Source: Rhizobium sp. CCGE531 (lineage in GTDB: Bacteria; Pseudomonadota; Alphaproteobacteria; Rhizobiales; Rhizobiaceae). Taken from it: a stretch of DNA of 64,000 bases. Below are positions 45,664 through 54,993 of the stretch, in pieces. The notes beneath the pieces are model-generated. The model was not told the origin of the DNA and did not search any database. It saw only the letters and a list, made by a program, of their open reading frames with translations. Both the position numbers and the translations under genes were made by a program. The stretch covers positions 620,001 to 684,000 of the forward strand of contig NZ_CP032686.1 in assembly GCF_003627795.1 (NCBI RefSeq), given 5' to 3'. The first letter of the stretch is position 1, and each line of letters begins with the position of its first letter.

Positions 45664-46989
45664 ATGCGTATTGTGATGATTGGTTCTGGTTATGTTGGGC
45701 TCGTCTCTGGTGCTTGCTTGGCGGATTTCGGGCATCATGTGACTTGCGTGGACAAGTCTGAAGCCAAGATCGACGCGTTAGAGCGTGGTGAGGTCCCAAT
45801 TTTCGAGCCTGGTCTCGATGCGATCATCCAGCATAACCGTTCCGCCGGCAGACTGGATTTTTCGAAGAACCTCGCGGCCTCCGTTGCCGTTGCCGACGTC
45901 GTCTTCATTGCGGTTGGGACACCCTCTCGTCGCGGCGATGGCCATGCCGACCTCAGCTATGTCTACGCCGCCGCGCGCGAGATCGCTGCCGCTATATCGG
46001 GCTTTACCGTCGTCGTCACCAAGTCTACCGTCCCGGTCGGAACCGGTGACGAGATAGAGCGCATCTTCCGTGACGAGTTTCCGGACAAAGACATTGCCAT
46101 CGTCTCAAACCCGGAATTCCTGCGCGAGGGTGCTGCAATCATCGACTTCAAGCGGCCGGACCGCATCGTCGTCGGTACCGAGGATTCTCGCGCGACCGAA
46201 GTCATGCGCGAGGTCTACCGCCCGCTCTATCTTAACGAGGCGCCCCTTTACTTCTGCGAGCGTCGCACGTCCGAACTGATCAAATATGCGGCCAATGCCT
46301 TCCTTGCGATGAAGATCACCTTCATCAACGAGATCGCAGATCTCTGCGAGCAAATCGGAGCAGATGTTCAGAAGGTCGCCAAGGGCATCGGCATGGACAA
46401 GCGTATCGGCGACAAGTTTCTTCATGCCGGCCCCGGCTATGGCGGATCGTGCTTTCCGAAAGATACGCTCGCGCTCGTTAAGACAGCCCAGGACTTCAAC
46501 AGTCCGATGCGATTGATCGAAACAACAATCGCCATCAATGACAACCGCAAGCGGGCGATGGCTCGCAAGGTCATCGCCGCCTGCGACGGCAGCGTTCGGG
46601 GCAAGAAGATCGCCGTGCTTGGATTGACCTTCAAACCGAACACTGACGACATGCGCGATGCACCTTCGATCAGTATCATTCAGGCACTCCTCGACAACGG
46701 CGCATCGGTGCATGCCTACGATCCGGAAGGGATGGACGCCGCTAAGGATCTGCTCGGTCCGATCACTTACGGCCAATACCCCTACGAGATCGCCAAGGGT
46801 GCAGATGCGATTGTGATCGTTACCGAATGGGACGAATTCCGTGCCCTCGATTTCAAGCGCCTGAAGGCGGCGATGAAAACACCGCTCGTCGTCGATCTGC
46901 GTAACATCTATCCAGTTGCGGAAGTCAGCAAGCACGGTTTCGAATATCATGCCGTGGGCAGGAAAAACACGATGGACGGAGCGAACTAA
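45664..46989 (+). CDS. ugd: UDP-glucose 6-dehydrogenase
   Basis: 441 residues. Oxidises UDP-glucose to UDP-glucuronate with NAD+. Rossmann motif IGSGYVGL (residues 7-14), KSTVPVGTGD, NPEFLREGAAI and the catalytic GPGYGGSCFPKD (Cys263) are intact, as is FKPNTDDMRDAPS in the C-terminal domain. An AT-rich 178-bp region upstream suggests its own promoter. Implies a uronic acid in the polysaccharide; UDP-galacturonate would need an epimerase not in view. Confidence 0.96.
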   Translation: MRIVMIGSGYVGLVSGACLADFGHHVTCVDKSEAKIDALERGEVPIFEPGLDAIIQHNRSAGRLDFSKNLAASVAVADVVFIAVGTPSRRGDGHADLSYVYAAAREIAAAISGFTVVVTKSTVPVGTGDEIERIFRDEFPDKDIAIVSNPEFLREGAAIIDFKRPDRIVVGTEDSRATEVMREVYRPLYLNEAPLYFCERRTSELIKYAANAFLAMKITFINEIADLCEQIGADVQKVAKGIGMDKRIGDKFLHAGPGYGGSCFPKDTLALVKTAQDFNSPMRLIETTIAINDNRKRAMARKVIAACDGSVRGKKIAVLGLTFKPNTDDMRDAPSISIIQALLDNGASVHAYDPEGMDAAKDLLGPITYGQYPYEIAKGADAIVIVTEWDEFRALDFKRLKAAMKTPLVVDLRNIYPVAEVSKHGFEYHAVGRKNTMDGAN

Positions 46990-46990
46990 C

Positions 46991-48238
46991 GTGCGAGAGA
47001 AAATCAGCGTCAGAAGCTTCTTCCAGTATGCACTTGCTGTCGTCGCGCCGTCGTCGGCGTCGGCAGCTCATTTCCTGGTCCAGCTTGTTATGCTCTCAAG
47101 GGTTAGTCCCGGCGAGTTTGGCGCTTTCGTCTTTCTGATGGTTCTCGTTCAGCTCGGCTATGGCCTGTCGAACGCGCTGGTTTCGACGCCCTATGACGTC
47201 AATGCGAGCCAGCAGCATCCGGTTCAGGAAACGCGCATCGTCCTGACGGCAGTGAATGCGGTCTATGCCTTATTGTTCACCGCCGGCTGCATTGGCGCAG
47301 GCCTTCTGATCGGCGCGGGTGAATGGGTATATCTGTTCGCCCTCTTCGGTGGACTTTCAATGCTTCGCTGGTTCGGCCGTGTCTTCAGCTACGCGAACCG
47401 CAGGCCCTTCGCCACGGCGGTATCCGATCTGACCTATGCCACTGTCCTGTGCCTTGCGGTCGTCTTCTTGCTCATCACCAATAGCTTCTCAATGAAAGCG
47501 ATATCCGTGGCTTTCATAGTGGCGACGATCTTCGGCACGATTTGCATTGGGAGGGACTTCCTCCGCGAGCAGTTTATCGTACCTTTTTCCGCGCGGCCAT
47601 TGTCTTATATCCACATATGGCGAGATCAGGCTCGCTGGACATTGATCGGGGTGGTATCGACCGAGACAACGGCCAATGCCCATTCCTATCTGGTAACAAT
47701 TTTTGCCGGACCGGCTCAATTTGCGCCTATGGGGGCTGCAGCGCTGTTTCTCAGGCCGATTATGCTGTCGATGACGGCGCTGAGCCAGTTTGAGCGCCCC
47801 TTTATGGGCCGCGCAATATCTGCGGGTGACCTTGGCGGCGCTCGACGTGTTAAGAGAAGATTCCACCTCGCGCTCGCCCTGTTGTGGATTGGCACGATCG
47901 TCTTGGCCGCTGGCGTGTTCGCTCTGAAGCCGAGTCTGATTATCAAGCCGGAATACAGTGCCCAGGACATCCATATTGCATTTGCACTGTTTGCCCTCAT
48001 AACATTGCTACAGATCTGGCAGGCACCCAATAACGTCTTTCTTCAGGCGGTTCGCGCCTTCCGTCCGCTTTCAACTGTCAGCGTAGTATCGTGCATCTTC
48101 TCGATCATCGGAGTGCTCCTTTCTCTTTGCTTTCTGCCACCGGTTTATTCTCTGATTGGTATCGCGATCGGGCAGTTGGTTATGAGTATTAAGCTTTCCG
48201 AACTTGCTAATAAATGGACAATCAAGGTGCCTGCCTAG
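46991..48238 (+). CDS. Multi-helix membrane protein, probable polysaccharide flippase (Wzx-like)
   Basis: 415 residues from GTG 46991, one base past the ugd stop, with GGAG 9 bases upstream. About 12 hydrophobic helices; the N-terminal FLVQLVMLSRVSPGEFGAFVF pattern is typical of MATE/MOP-like polysaccharide transporters. No other flippase is in the locus, so it is the best candidate to move the lipid-linked repeat across the inner membrane. Translationally coupled to ugd. Confidence 0.8.
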   Translation: MREKISVRSFFQYALAVVAPSSASAAHFLVQLVMLSRVSPGEFGAFVFLMVLVQLGYGLSNALVSTPYDVNASQQHPVQETRIVLTAVNAVYALLFTAGCIGAGLLIGAGEWVYLFALFGGLSMLRWFGRVFSYANRRPFATAVSDLTYATVLCLAVVFLLITNSFSMKAISVAFIVATIFGTICIGRDFLREQFIVPFSARPLSYIHIWRDQARWTLIGVVSTETTANAHSYLVTIFAGPAQFAPMGAAALFLRPIMLSMTALSQFERPFMGRAISAGDLGGARRVKRRFHLALALLWIGTIVLAAGVFALKPSLIIKPEYSAQDIHIAFALFALITLLQIWQAPNNVFLQAVRAFRPLSTVSVVSCIFSIIGVLLSLCFLPPVYSLIGIAIGQLVMSIKLSELANKWTIKVPA

Positions 48239-48306
48239 ATGGTGTCGGATAGACTTTGTAACTTTAGGGGCCTGCGCAGCGGTGTCCATGACGACGGAGA
48301 TGAGAT

Positions 48307-49254
48307 TTGATTACCATCGCCATTTTGATACCAACATTTCTACGTCCCAACGGCGTTCTTCGAACCCTTGACGGAATCGCGAAGCTGTCAATGAGTGATT
48401 TCCCGGGTGGTTTCTCGGATGTATCTCTGCATGTCGTTGTCGCCGACAATGACGCGGAAAATCAGGCCGGCTTGCGTGCAGTCGAATCCCTCGAGCCTAC
48501 ATTTCCCTTTGGACTCCATAAGCTCGTTGTGGCGGAGCGCGGCATTCCACATTCGAGAAACGCTCTTTTGAAATATGCAACGGGGGTACTGGGAGCGCAG
48601 TACAGCATCTTCATCGACGATGATGAAACGCCGGATCGGTTCTGGCTCAGGGAATTACTGTCTGTCCAGGCGAAGACAGGCGCAGATGTTGTCGGGGGAA
48701 GTGTTTCGGCGACCTATGAGGCGGAACCGCCGGCCTGGGCGCGCAAGCTTGGCCTCTATGAGACGCCGGTTGCAGCCGATGGCATTTGTGATCTCGTTGA
48801 CAGCACGGCGAATGTCCTGGTCAGGAACGACATCCTGCCACGCGTCATCGAACCCTGGTTCCATCCCGGGTTTGCATTGACGGGCGGAAGCGACAAGGAA
48901 TTCTTCCTCAGGCTCAAGAAGCATGGGGCGGTGTTTGCCTGGTCGCAGAGAGCCAACGTGAATGAGCTTGTCCCCGCAAGCCGGGCCACCGAGGAATGGG
49001 TGCTTCAGCGCGCCTACCGTGTCGGAAACCTCGACATGCGGCTCGTCCTGCTCAGCGGGTCGAAATTCGCTCTTGCCAAGGAAGTGGTCGTAAGCGTCGT
49101 CGCCTTGGGTGCCGCACTCGGTGCATATGTCATCTTTTGGCCCTTCACAGCCAAGCGGATCATGGCGCTTAGACGCCTTCGTAGGCAGGCTGGAAAACTG
49201 GCTGCATTCCGCGGATCCATGTACGAAGAGTACGCGACGATCCATGGCCACTAG
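48307..49254 (+). CDS. Family 2 glycosyltransferase
   Basis: 315 residues from TTG 48307 (GGAG upstream). GT-A signature IAILIPTFLRPNGVLRTLDG, FIDDDETPDRFW, and TGGSDKEFFLRLKK. C-terminal hydrophobic helix (VSVVALGAALGAYVIFW). Paralogous to the enzyme at 44547. Acceptor and donor cannot be told. Confidence 0.92.
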   Translation: MITIAILIPTFLRPNGVLRTLDGIAKLSMSDFPGGFSDVSLHVVVADNDAENQAGLRAVESLEPTFPFGLHKLVVAERGIPHSRNALLKYATGVLGAQYSIFIDDDETPDRFWLRELLSVQAKTGADVVGGSVSATYEAEPPAWARKLGLYETPVAADGICDLVDSTANVLVRNDILPRVIEPWFHPGFALTGGSDKEFFLRLKKHGAVFAWSQRANVNELVPASRATEEWVLQRAYRVGNLDMRLVLLSGSKFALAKEVVVSVVALGAALGAYVIFWPFTAKRIMALRRLRRQAGKLAAFRGSMYEEYATIHGH

Positions 49255-49346
49255 CGGACGTAGAAAATAATCCCTCTGAGCGCCGTACGACCTTGAGCGT
49301 ACCTTCAAACGTTTCATGGCATTGCCAAAAACCTGCGAGATATTTG

Positions 49347-50270
49347 ATGCTTACATTTTCTATTGTTATTCCGGTCTATAATCGTGCTCATTTGATCGCA
49401 TATGCGCTTGACTCGCTTAAGCGCCAAAGCTTTAGGGATTTCGAGTGCCTAATTATCGACGATGGTTCCACAGACGGCGAGCAATTGCGAACTCTGGTGG
49501 AGAACCGCTATGACGAGCGCTTTCGGTATTTCCGGTTCAATAACGCCGGCGCATCTATTGCCCGAAACCGGGGGATCGAGCTTGCGGTAGGTCGGTATAT
49601 CGCCTTTCTTGATAGTGATGACCAGTTCTTCCCGTCAAAACTCGAGCTCGTAGCGGAACGCCTGGAGAGCCAGCCGGCTGACATCTACTTTGCCAAGGCG
49701 CAGGCCGTAAGAGGCGATGGCGCGGCCGCGATACGGCCTAGCCGAGCGCCGGCGGCGGGCGAAAGGTTGGATGAGTATCTCTTCTGCGCTCTTGAGCCGA
49801 TTCAGACGAGTACGATCGTCCTGAGAGCTGACATCGCTAGGCAGCATCCATTTGTGCCGGGGCTGAAGAAATATGAAGAGGCGATTTTTCTGCTCCGCCT
49901 GATTAATCAGGGTTGTAGCATCGACTTCATTCCAGAAACGTTGACAATATGGAACGATGATGTCCCGGCAGGCCGCCTCGGTCATCGCCGCGAACTCGAC
50001 AACATGAAGGAATGGTACAGCAATGAACGAAACCTTCTTTCCAACCGGGCGCAGCAGGGGTTCAGAGCAAATGTGCTTTCCTACGAATATGGATGGAGCA
50101 ATCCCTTCCGTACGGTCGGTTACATTCTTGAAGCCTGCGTGCGTGGGGGAACCTCACCAAAGAGGGGCGTTCACTCGCTTGTGCGAGCCCTTCTTCCACA
50201 GCGCTTTTATCGTCCTCTCGTCAACACGATCCTGCGACTGTTTTTTCGGCGCGTACAATCCTCTACCTGA
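49347..50270 (+). CDS. Family 2 glycosyltransferase
   Basis: 307 residues from ATG 49347. Starts with TFSIVIPVYNRAHLIAYALD; nucleotide-sugar site IIDDGSTDGE and the FLDSDDQFFPSKLE metal motif are clear, with KYEEAIFLLRL in the acceptor half. No membrane anchor. It shares the family with its neighbour at 50347 more than with the 44547/48307 pair. Confidence 0.93.
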   Translation: MLTFSIVIPVYNRAHLIAYALDSLKRQSFRDFECLIIDDGSTDGEQLRTLVENRYDERFRYFRFNNAGASIARNRGIELAVGRYIAFLDSDDQFFPSKLELVAERLESQPADIYFAKAQAVRGDGAAAIRPSRAPAAGERLDEYLFCALEPIQTSTIVLRADIARQHPFVPGLKKYEEAIFLLRLINQGCSIDFIPETLTIWNDDVPAGRLGHRRELDNMKEWYSNERNLLSNRAQQGFRANVLSYEYGWSNPFRTVGYILEACVRGGTSPKRGVHSLVRALLPQRFYRPLVNTILRLFFRRVQSST

Positions 50271-50346
50271 AACAACCTTATCGAAGTCGACGCTTGCGCG
50301 ATGGCTAAGCCATTGTGCTACTGCGCGATAGACTGGAAGACACCAA

Positions 50347-51306
50347 GTGAATTTCGCCGGAACTTTTAATGGCTCTAAAGATTGCGATAAGAATACGGTT
50401 CTGTTTTCAGTGGTGGTACCCACCTATAATCGGGCAAGCGCGCTCGCCGCGACTCTGAATTCAGTTCTGTTGCAAACCTGTCAAGATTTCGAGGTCATCG
50501 TCGTGGACGATGGCTCGACCGACGATATCCATGCGGTTGTTCACACCTTGAATGACGCGAGGGTCTGCGTGTTGAGGCAGGAAAATAAGGGGGCGAGCGC
50601 CGCCCGAAATTACGGCATCGACCATGCGCGCGGGAAATACATTGCCTTCCTGGACAGCGATGACTTCTTTTTGGAGGATCACCTGGAGCGCATGACCCGC
50701 ATCCTGGAGAGCAGCGACGAAATCATCGCTTATTCCCAGGTCATTTGCGATCGGGGAAATGGTCGCCGCTTCGTACGACCACCGCGGGGGATACGTCCGG
50801 AAGAGAATATGGCGACCTATCTGATTTGCGATCGCGGATTTGTTCAAACGAGCGGTTTGGCAATGCGCCGTGAGATAGCGCGAGCGATCCGATATAACGA
50901 AGTCGCCCGTTTCGGGGACGATACCGATTTTGCAATTCGACTCCAGCTTGCCGGCTATCGCTTCATTATGGATGAACGACCAAGTGTTATCTGGATCGAT
51001 CATGATAATTCCGAACGGCTCTCGCTGGAGCATCGCGCGATTGGAACTCTGACATGGCTCGAAGCCCTTCGCCCATACATTGCTGTCAGGGCCTATCACG
51101 GATATAGAGGCTGGCATCTTGCGAAGAGCGTATGGCGACAAAGTCGCGTTCGAGCTCTTGGACTATATATGAGAGGCATATTTGCAGGTGCTTACAGTCC
51201 CCGCCTTGCCATATTGATCCTTTCTCAAATCATTATCCCCGATCAATTGTATCGAAAAATGACTGATGTTTGGCTGGCTGCGGGAGCGCATCGCGGCTCA
51301 CGCTGA
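50347..51306 (+). CDS. Family 2 glycosyltransferase
   Basis: 319 residues from GTG 50347. FSVVVPTYNRASALAATLNS, VVDDGSTDD, FLDSDDFFLEDHLE and FGDDTDFAIRLQLAG give the GT-A fold with donor, metal and catalytic-base regions. Last of four GT2 enzymes here; together with ExoY-like and WecG-like enzymes this predicts a repeat of roughly six sugars. Convergent with the GH10 gene. Confidence 0.93.
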   Translation: MNFAGTFNGSKDCDKNTVLFSVVVPTYNRASALAATLNSVLLQTCQDFEVIVVDDGSTDDIHAVVHTLNDARVCVLRQENKGASAARNYGIDHARGKYIAFLDSDDFFLEDHLERMTRILESSDEIIAYSQVICDRGNGRRFVRPPRGIRPEENMATYLICDRGFVQTSGLAMRREIARAIRYNEVARFGDDTDFAIRLQLAGYRFIMDERPSVIWIDHDNSERLSLEHRAIGTLTWLEALRPYIAVRAYHGYRGWHLAKSVWRQSRVRALGLYMRGIFAGAYSPRLAILILSQIIIPDQLYRKMTDVWLAAGAHRGSR

Positions 51307-51351
51307 ATGAATGACCGGTGATACCCAGCCACTGAAATCGTTCAATTGGCT

Positions 51352-52500
51352 CTAGAGGTCACGCCTATCAGGCGCGTTGGAATATGCGGCCACCATCGCA
51401 TCAAACATCGGCTTTGGCTTGAAGTTCTCGTCAAACGGAAGTCCACGAGAGCGAAGGCCGTCTTCGCGATTAAAGCGAGGAGTTACGCTCAGCCAGGAAT
51501 ACTTGTCGCTGATTCCCCAAGTCAGGCACCCTTTGGCACCTTCGACCGAGAAGACAGCATCGAGAAACAATTTTGTCAAAGAGGCCACGCCGGTATCCCG
51601 CACCAGCGGGTCACGCGGACCGGACCGGTCGGATATGTCGAGTTCTGTAACCAGGACTTCCAATCCCCGGGTCGTCAACTCCCGGACAAAGTCGGCGATG
51701 ACCTTTTGGGAATAATCGACGCCGAAACCTGCAAGATGCGCCTCCATCCCAAAGCCATTGATCGGTACGTTTCTAGCCAGCAATCTGTCGATGAGCTTCA
51801 GAATACTCGTGCGCCGGGCTTGGCTCCACCAGATGTTTGCTTCCGTCGTCGTCTCGTTCAGATAAAGCTTGACCCCCGGGTCAGCCTGTCTGGCCGCGTG
51901 AAAGGCTATGTCTATGTAGCGCTCGCCAAAGGCTTGGTACCATATGGATTTCGTTCGAAGCCCGTCGGGGTGTCCCTGATCGGGATCGACAGGCTCGTTG
52001 ACAACGTCCCACGAATGAAAGCGCCCCTTATAGCGCGTACACACAGCGGCGATGTAATCCGTCAAGAGCCGCTCGTCGGGATTATTCTTCATCGTCGTCT
52101 CCAGCCAGTCCGGATTTGCCCGATGCCACACGAGCGTATGGCCGCGCATCCTCTGCTGATGCGTGTCTGCAAACTGAAGCAGCGCATCAGCATTCGCGAA
52201 ACTGAAGTGACGATTGTCGGGCTGAAGTGACGCCCTCTTCGTATGGCCCTCAGCCACCAACATGCCGGCCTGGCTTGCCACCAGGTCGGCGTAGCCTTGG
52301 TCGCTCTGAAGAAGCTGGATGGCCGTTGCGGCACCGTAGATCAGTCCCTTGCGTTCCGCGACGCTTCGCAGTGCCTGCTGGGCCGAAACCGTTGGTGAAG
52401 AAAAGGCCAGAGCACCGGCTCCAGCCGCGGCGGTCTTCAGGAGAGCCCGACGCGTCATGCCGCCGCATCCCTGGATGCACGCTTTAGAAAGAAATTGCAT
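51352..52500 (-). CDS. Exported GH10 endo-beta-1,4-xylanase-family enzyme
   Basis: 382 residues from ATG 52500 (AAGGAAAGG upstream). A twin-Arg signal MTRRALLKTAAAGAGALAF (RR at residues 17-18) predicts folded export by Tat. GH10 barrel: GHTLVWHRANPDW, acid/base Glu169 in WDVVNEP, nucleophile Glu286 in VTELDIS, and LTWGISDKYSW. Family members hydrolyse xylan. Its place between polymerase and glycosyltransferase genes suggests it may instead cut the endogenous polymer; both are possible. Confidence 0.93.
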   Translation of the reverse strand: MQFLSKACIQGCGGMTRRALLKTAAAGAGALAFSSPTVSAQQALRSVAERKGLIYGAATAIQLLQSDQGYADLVASQAGMLVAEGHTKRASLQPDNRHFSFANADALLQFADTHQQRMRGHTLVWHRANPDWLETTMKNNPDERLLTDYIAAVCTRYKGRFHSWDVVNEPVDPDQGHPDGLRTKSIWYQAFGERYIDIAFHAARQADPGVKLYLNETTTEANIWWSQARRTSILKLIDRLLARNVPINGFGMEAHLAGFGVDYSQKVIADFVRELTTRGLEVLVTELDISDRSGPRDPLVRDTGVASLTKLFLDAVFSVEGAKGCLTWGISDKYSWLSVTPRFNREDGLRSRGLPFDENFKPKPMFDAMVAAYSNAPDRRDL

Positions 52501-52653
52501 CTGGTGCCTTTCCTTATTTTCTGTATAAGAAGACATAACGATTGCTGCACTGCAAGATGTAAGTCCGAAAAAGGTCTTCCGCGTCAGAGCTGTCTGTATT
52601 TGGTGCGATGGTAGAAACTCTCGCAGTCATGGAGAATGGAAGGTAATCTGAAG

Positions 52654-54039
52654 ATGCGCTACGGATCTTCATTGAGATATCCAGGCCTAACTGCACAACG
52701 GCGGCGTCTGATCGATTTTACCGCTACCGAATGGATGTTTTTTGCTTTCGCAATCTTCCTACTCGTGGGTGGAACGCCGTTTCTTGTGAAGGATTCATCG
52801 GCGCTTGATACCGCGAGTGGTGAGGGTGACCCGATCCGTCAGGTCTTTTATATCTCGATTATGCTTTTGTCGTTCATTCCGGTGGTCAAGATCGGCGTCT
52901 TTAACGCGTTGAGAGGTGTTCCGCTCGCGCTGCTGGCACTATGCCTATGGTGCCTTGTGACGGTGCCGTTTGCCGTGGATCCTTCGGCTTCGTTCCGTCG
53001 TTGGGTTCTGGCCATTGTTCTTATTGTCACAATCGTCAACCTGTTGACGTCCGTTGGGATTGAAAGAACGCTTGTGGTGGTGCGTGCTGCGATCACGACA
53101 CTGATTATCGTAAGCCTGATAACGGTGCCGATTGTGCCTGGAGCGGTTCACGGCGAGTTCGAAGGCGACCATGCGCTCATCGGCGCCTGGAAGGGCGCCT
53201 TCGTCCATAAGAATCATGCGTCGGCAGTGACGGCGCTCGGCCTTATCATGTATGTGCACGAGTTTGTGCGCAGCCGCAAGAAATGGGCTGCCGCCATGCT
53301 TGTGCTCGGATTTATATTCTTGCTTGGGACGAAGGGGAAATCCGCTCTCGGTCTCGCATTGCCGAGCATTCTTGCGGGTCTTGCCTATAGCTACTGCTAC
53401 AAGCGGCAGGGCGGCAGGGCATTGTTCCTGATATCGGGAGCCTGCATTGTCGGCGCGTCGCTTGTCGCATTTGCACTCCTGCAAGATACGATCTTTCGTA
53501 TTTTTAATGATCCTACCTCGTTTACCGGCCGCGTGAGGATCTGGAGCGTCGTGTTCGATTATGCCATCGCACATCCGCTTTTTGGTGCTGGCTATGCGTC
53601 GTTCTGGCAGGTTGGTGACATCTCGCCCATCTTCAAGGTGGGTTCCGCCGAAGACTGGCTATTGGCTACGTCTCACTCTCATAACGGGTACATGGAGATA
53701 TTGGCAACGACAGGCGTCATAGGTCTATCGCTTGCGGTCCTGGCAGTCGTCGTTGTCCCATTGATGCGCATGGTATCGGCGGGTAGCCGCCATGCAAATC
53801 TCACCGGGCTGCTTTTTTCATTGTGGTTGTTTGGTATTTTCTACAATAGCATGGAAACGCAGATATTGGCTCGTGACAAACAGGTCTGGTTTAATCTCCT
53901 CATCGTTTTGTGCAGCGTGAAGGTCCTGCATGAGGATGCTGTGCGCGCCGGGCGCAGCCGTCTCAATGTGCGGCGTGGCCCCTTAGTGAACGCTGAGAAA
54001 GCTGGTGTCTCCGACTTCGGTCATCGCGCACTGAACTAG
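52654..54039 (+). CDS. O-antigen ligase/polymerase-family protein (Wzy/ExoQ type)
   Basis: 461 residues from ATG 52654 (GGAAGG upstream). About ten hydrophobic helices and the Wzy_C-like periplasmic region with WKGAFVHKNHASAVTALGL and ATSHSHNGYMEILATTG, whose His/Arg residues are typical of this family. Would polymerise flipped repeat units at the periplasmic face. Divergent from GH10; its end overlaps the convergent acetyltransferase gene by 4 bp. Confidence 0.92.
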   Translation: MRYGSSLRYPGLTAQRRRLIDFTATEWMFFAFAIFLLVGGTPFLVKDSSALDTASGEGDPIRQVFYISIMLLSFIPVVKIGVFNALRGVPLALLALCLWCLVTVPFAVDPSASFRRWVLAIVLIVTIVNLLTSVGIERTLVVVRAAITTLIIVSLITVPIVPGAVHGEFEGDHALIGAWKGAFVHKNHASAVTALGLIMYVHEFVRSRKKWAAAMLVLGFIFLLGTKGKSALGLALPSILAGLAYSYCYKRQGGRALFLISGACIVGASLVAFALLQDTIFRIFNDPTSFTGRVRIWSVVFDYAIAHPLFGAGYASFWQVGDISPIFKVGSAEDWLLATSHSHNGYMEILATTGVIGLSLAVLAVVVVPLMRMVSAGSRHANLTGLLFSLWLFGIFYNSMETQILARDKQVWFNLLIVLCSVKVLHEDAVRAGRSRLNVRRGPLVNAEKAGVSDFGHRALN

Positions 54040-54593
54040 TGTCGCACGAAGCTGTCTGATGCCGACAGGCGCTTGATGACACGCGCCGGATTTCCCGCAG
54101 CCACGGAATGGCTGGGAATTGACCTTGTGACAATTGATCCCGCGCCAATCACACTATGGTCGCCGATCTGGACGCCGGGAAAGATAAGGGCGTTTCGTCC
54201 AATCCAGACATTGTTGCCGATCCGGATCGGCGCAATACTGATTTCGTCGCCTTCGTCGACCGCATGATAGTGGGAATCATGGATAGCGGCATTGTCGCCG
54301 ATCATGCAGTTCCGGCCGATGTCGATGGCTTGGGACGCTACGACCGAGACCCCTTCGTTCAGAAATGTACCGTCGCCTATCGTGAGTACCGCTCCCTTTT
54401 TTGCCTTGACCAGGACCGGCAATTTGCGTTGCGCTCTAAAGCTGATCTTCCGCCCGAAAACCATCGTGCCATAATTTTCGACGATAGGGCTGTAGCCTTC
54501 GACCCGCAGTCGCCCACTTGTCTTTACGCTGAAGATGCGCAACCTTGTTTCCAGAGCTAAACCCTTGGCATAGACGACCAATTTGCGAAGCAA
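54036..54593 (-). CDS. Left-handed beta-helix (hexapeptide) acyltransferase
   Basis: 185 residues. Hexapeptide repeats (IGDGTFLNEGVSV, IGRNCMIGDNAAIHD, IGNNVWIGRNALIFPG, IGDHSVIGAGSIVT) and the catalytic-type His in HDSHYHAV identify the WbbJ/maltose-acetyltransferase group. Probably acetylates a sugar in the cytoplasm before export, complementing the membrane acyltransferase at 38531. Confidence 0.93.
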   Translation of the reverse strand: MLRKLVVYAKGLALETRLRIFSVKTSGRLRVEGYSPIVENYGTMVFGRKISFRAQRKLPVLVKAKKGAVLTIGDGTFLNEGVSVVASQAIDIGRNCMIGDNAAIHDSHYHAVDEGDEISIAPIRIGNNVWIGRNALIFPGVQIGDHSVIGAGSIVTRSIPSHSVAAGNPARVIKRLSASDSFVRH

Positions 54594-54993
54594 GTCATTT
54601 TCCCTTCAATCAATAACGATATCGCCGGCATTGCCGGGAAAAATCAAAATGGAACAAGATTATTAGTTTGACATGGCAATACCGGCTGGCTTCCACCAAG
54701 TAGCCGCTATGATCAAGGTATAGCTTGCCTGGGTGGCCGAGCAAGATGGATTTTCGTCCATGCCGTGTTTATAGCCTTCCCATTGAGCAAGTTTGAACCG
54801 CGAAACTATTGCAAGATTGGAGGTGCTCCCCGACGAGATGGCGATTGTCTCAAAAGACTGATGTCTTGCGCGTGTCGCCGGGGCATTGCTGGTCAAATCG
54901 CATCAGAGAGCAGGCTGTCAGCCCAAGATCTGGAAATCCGGGGCAATCTTCGGAATGTGTGTGCCCATAATGCCGGCCCAAGGATCTATCGTT
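54594..54993. other. Region upstream of the second IS6 element
   Basis: No intact gene. The minus strand is open from about 54896 to 54663 (TTG start; contains FKLAQWEGYKHGMDENPS) but unrecognised; it may be the 3' end of a gene broken by the insertion. Confidence 0.35.
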
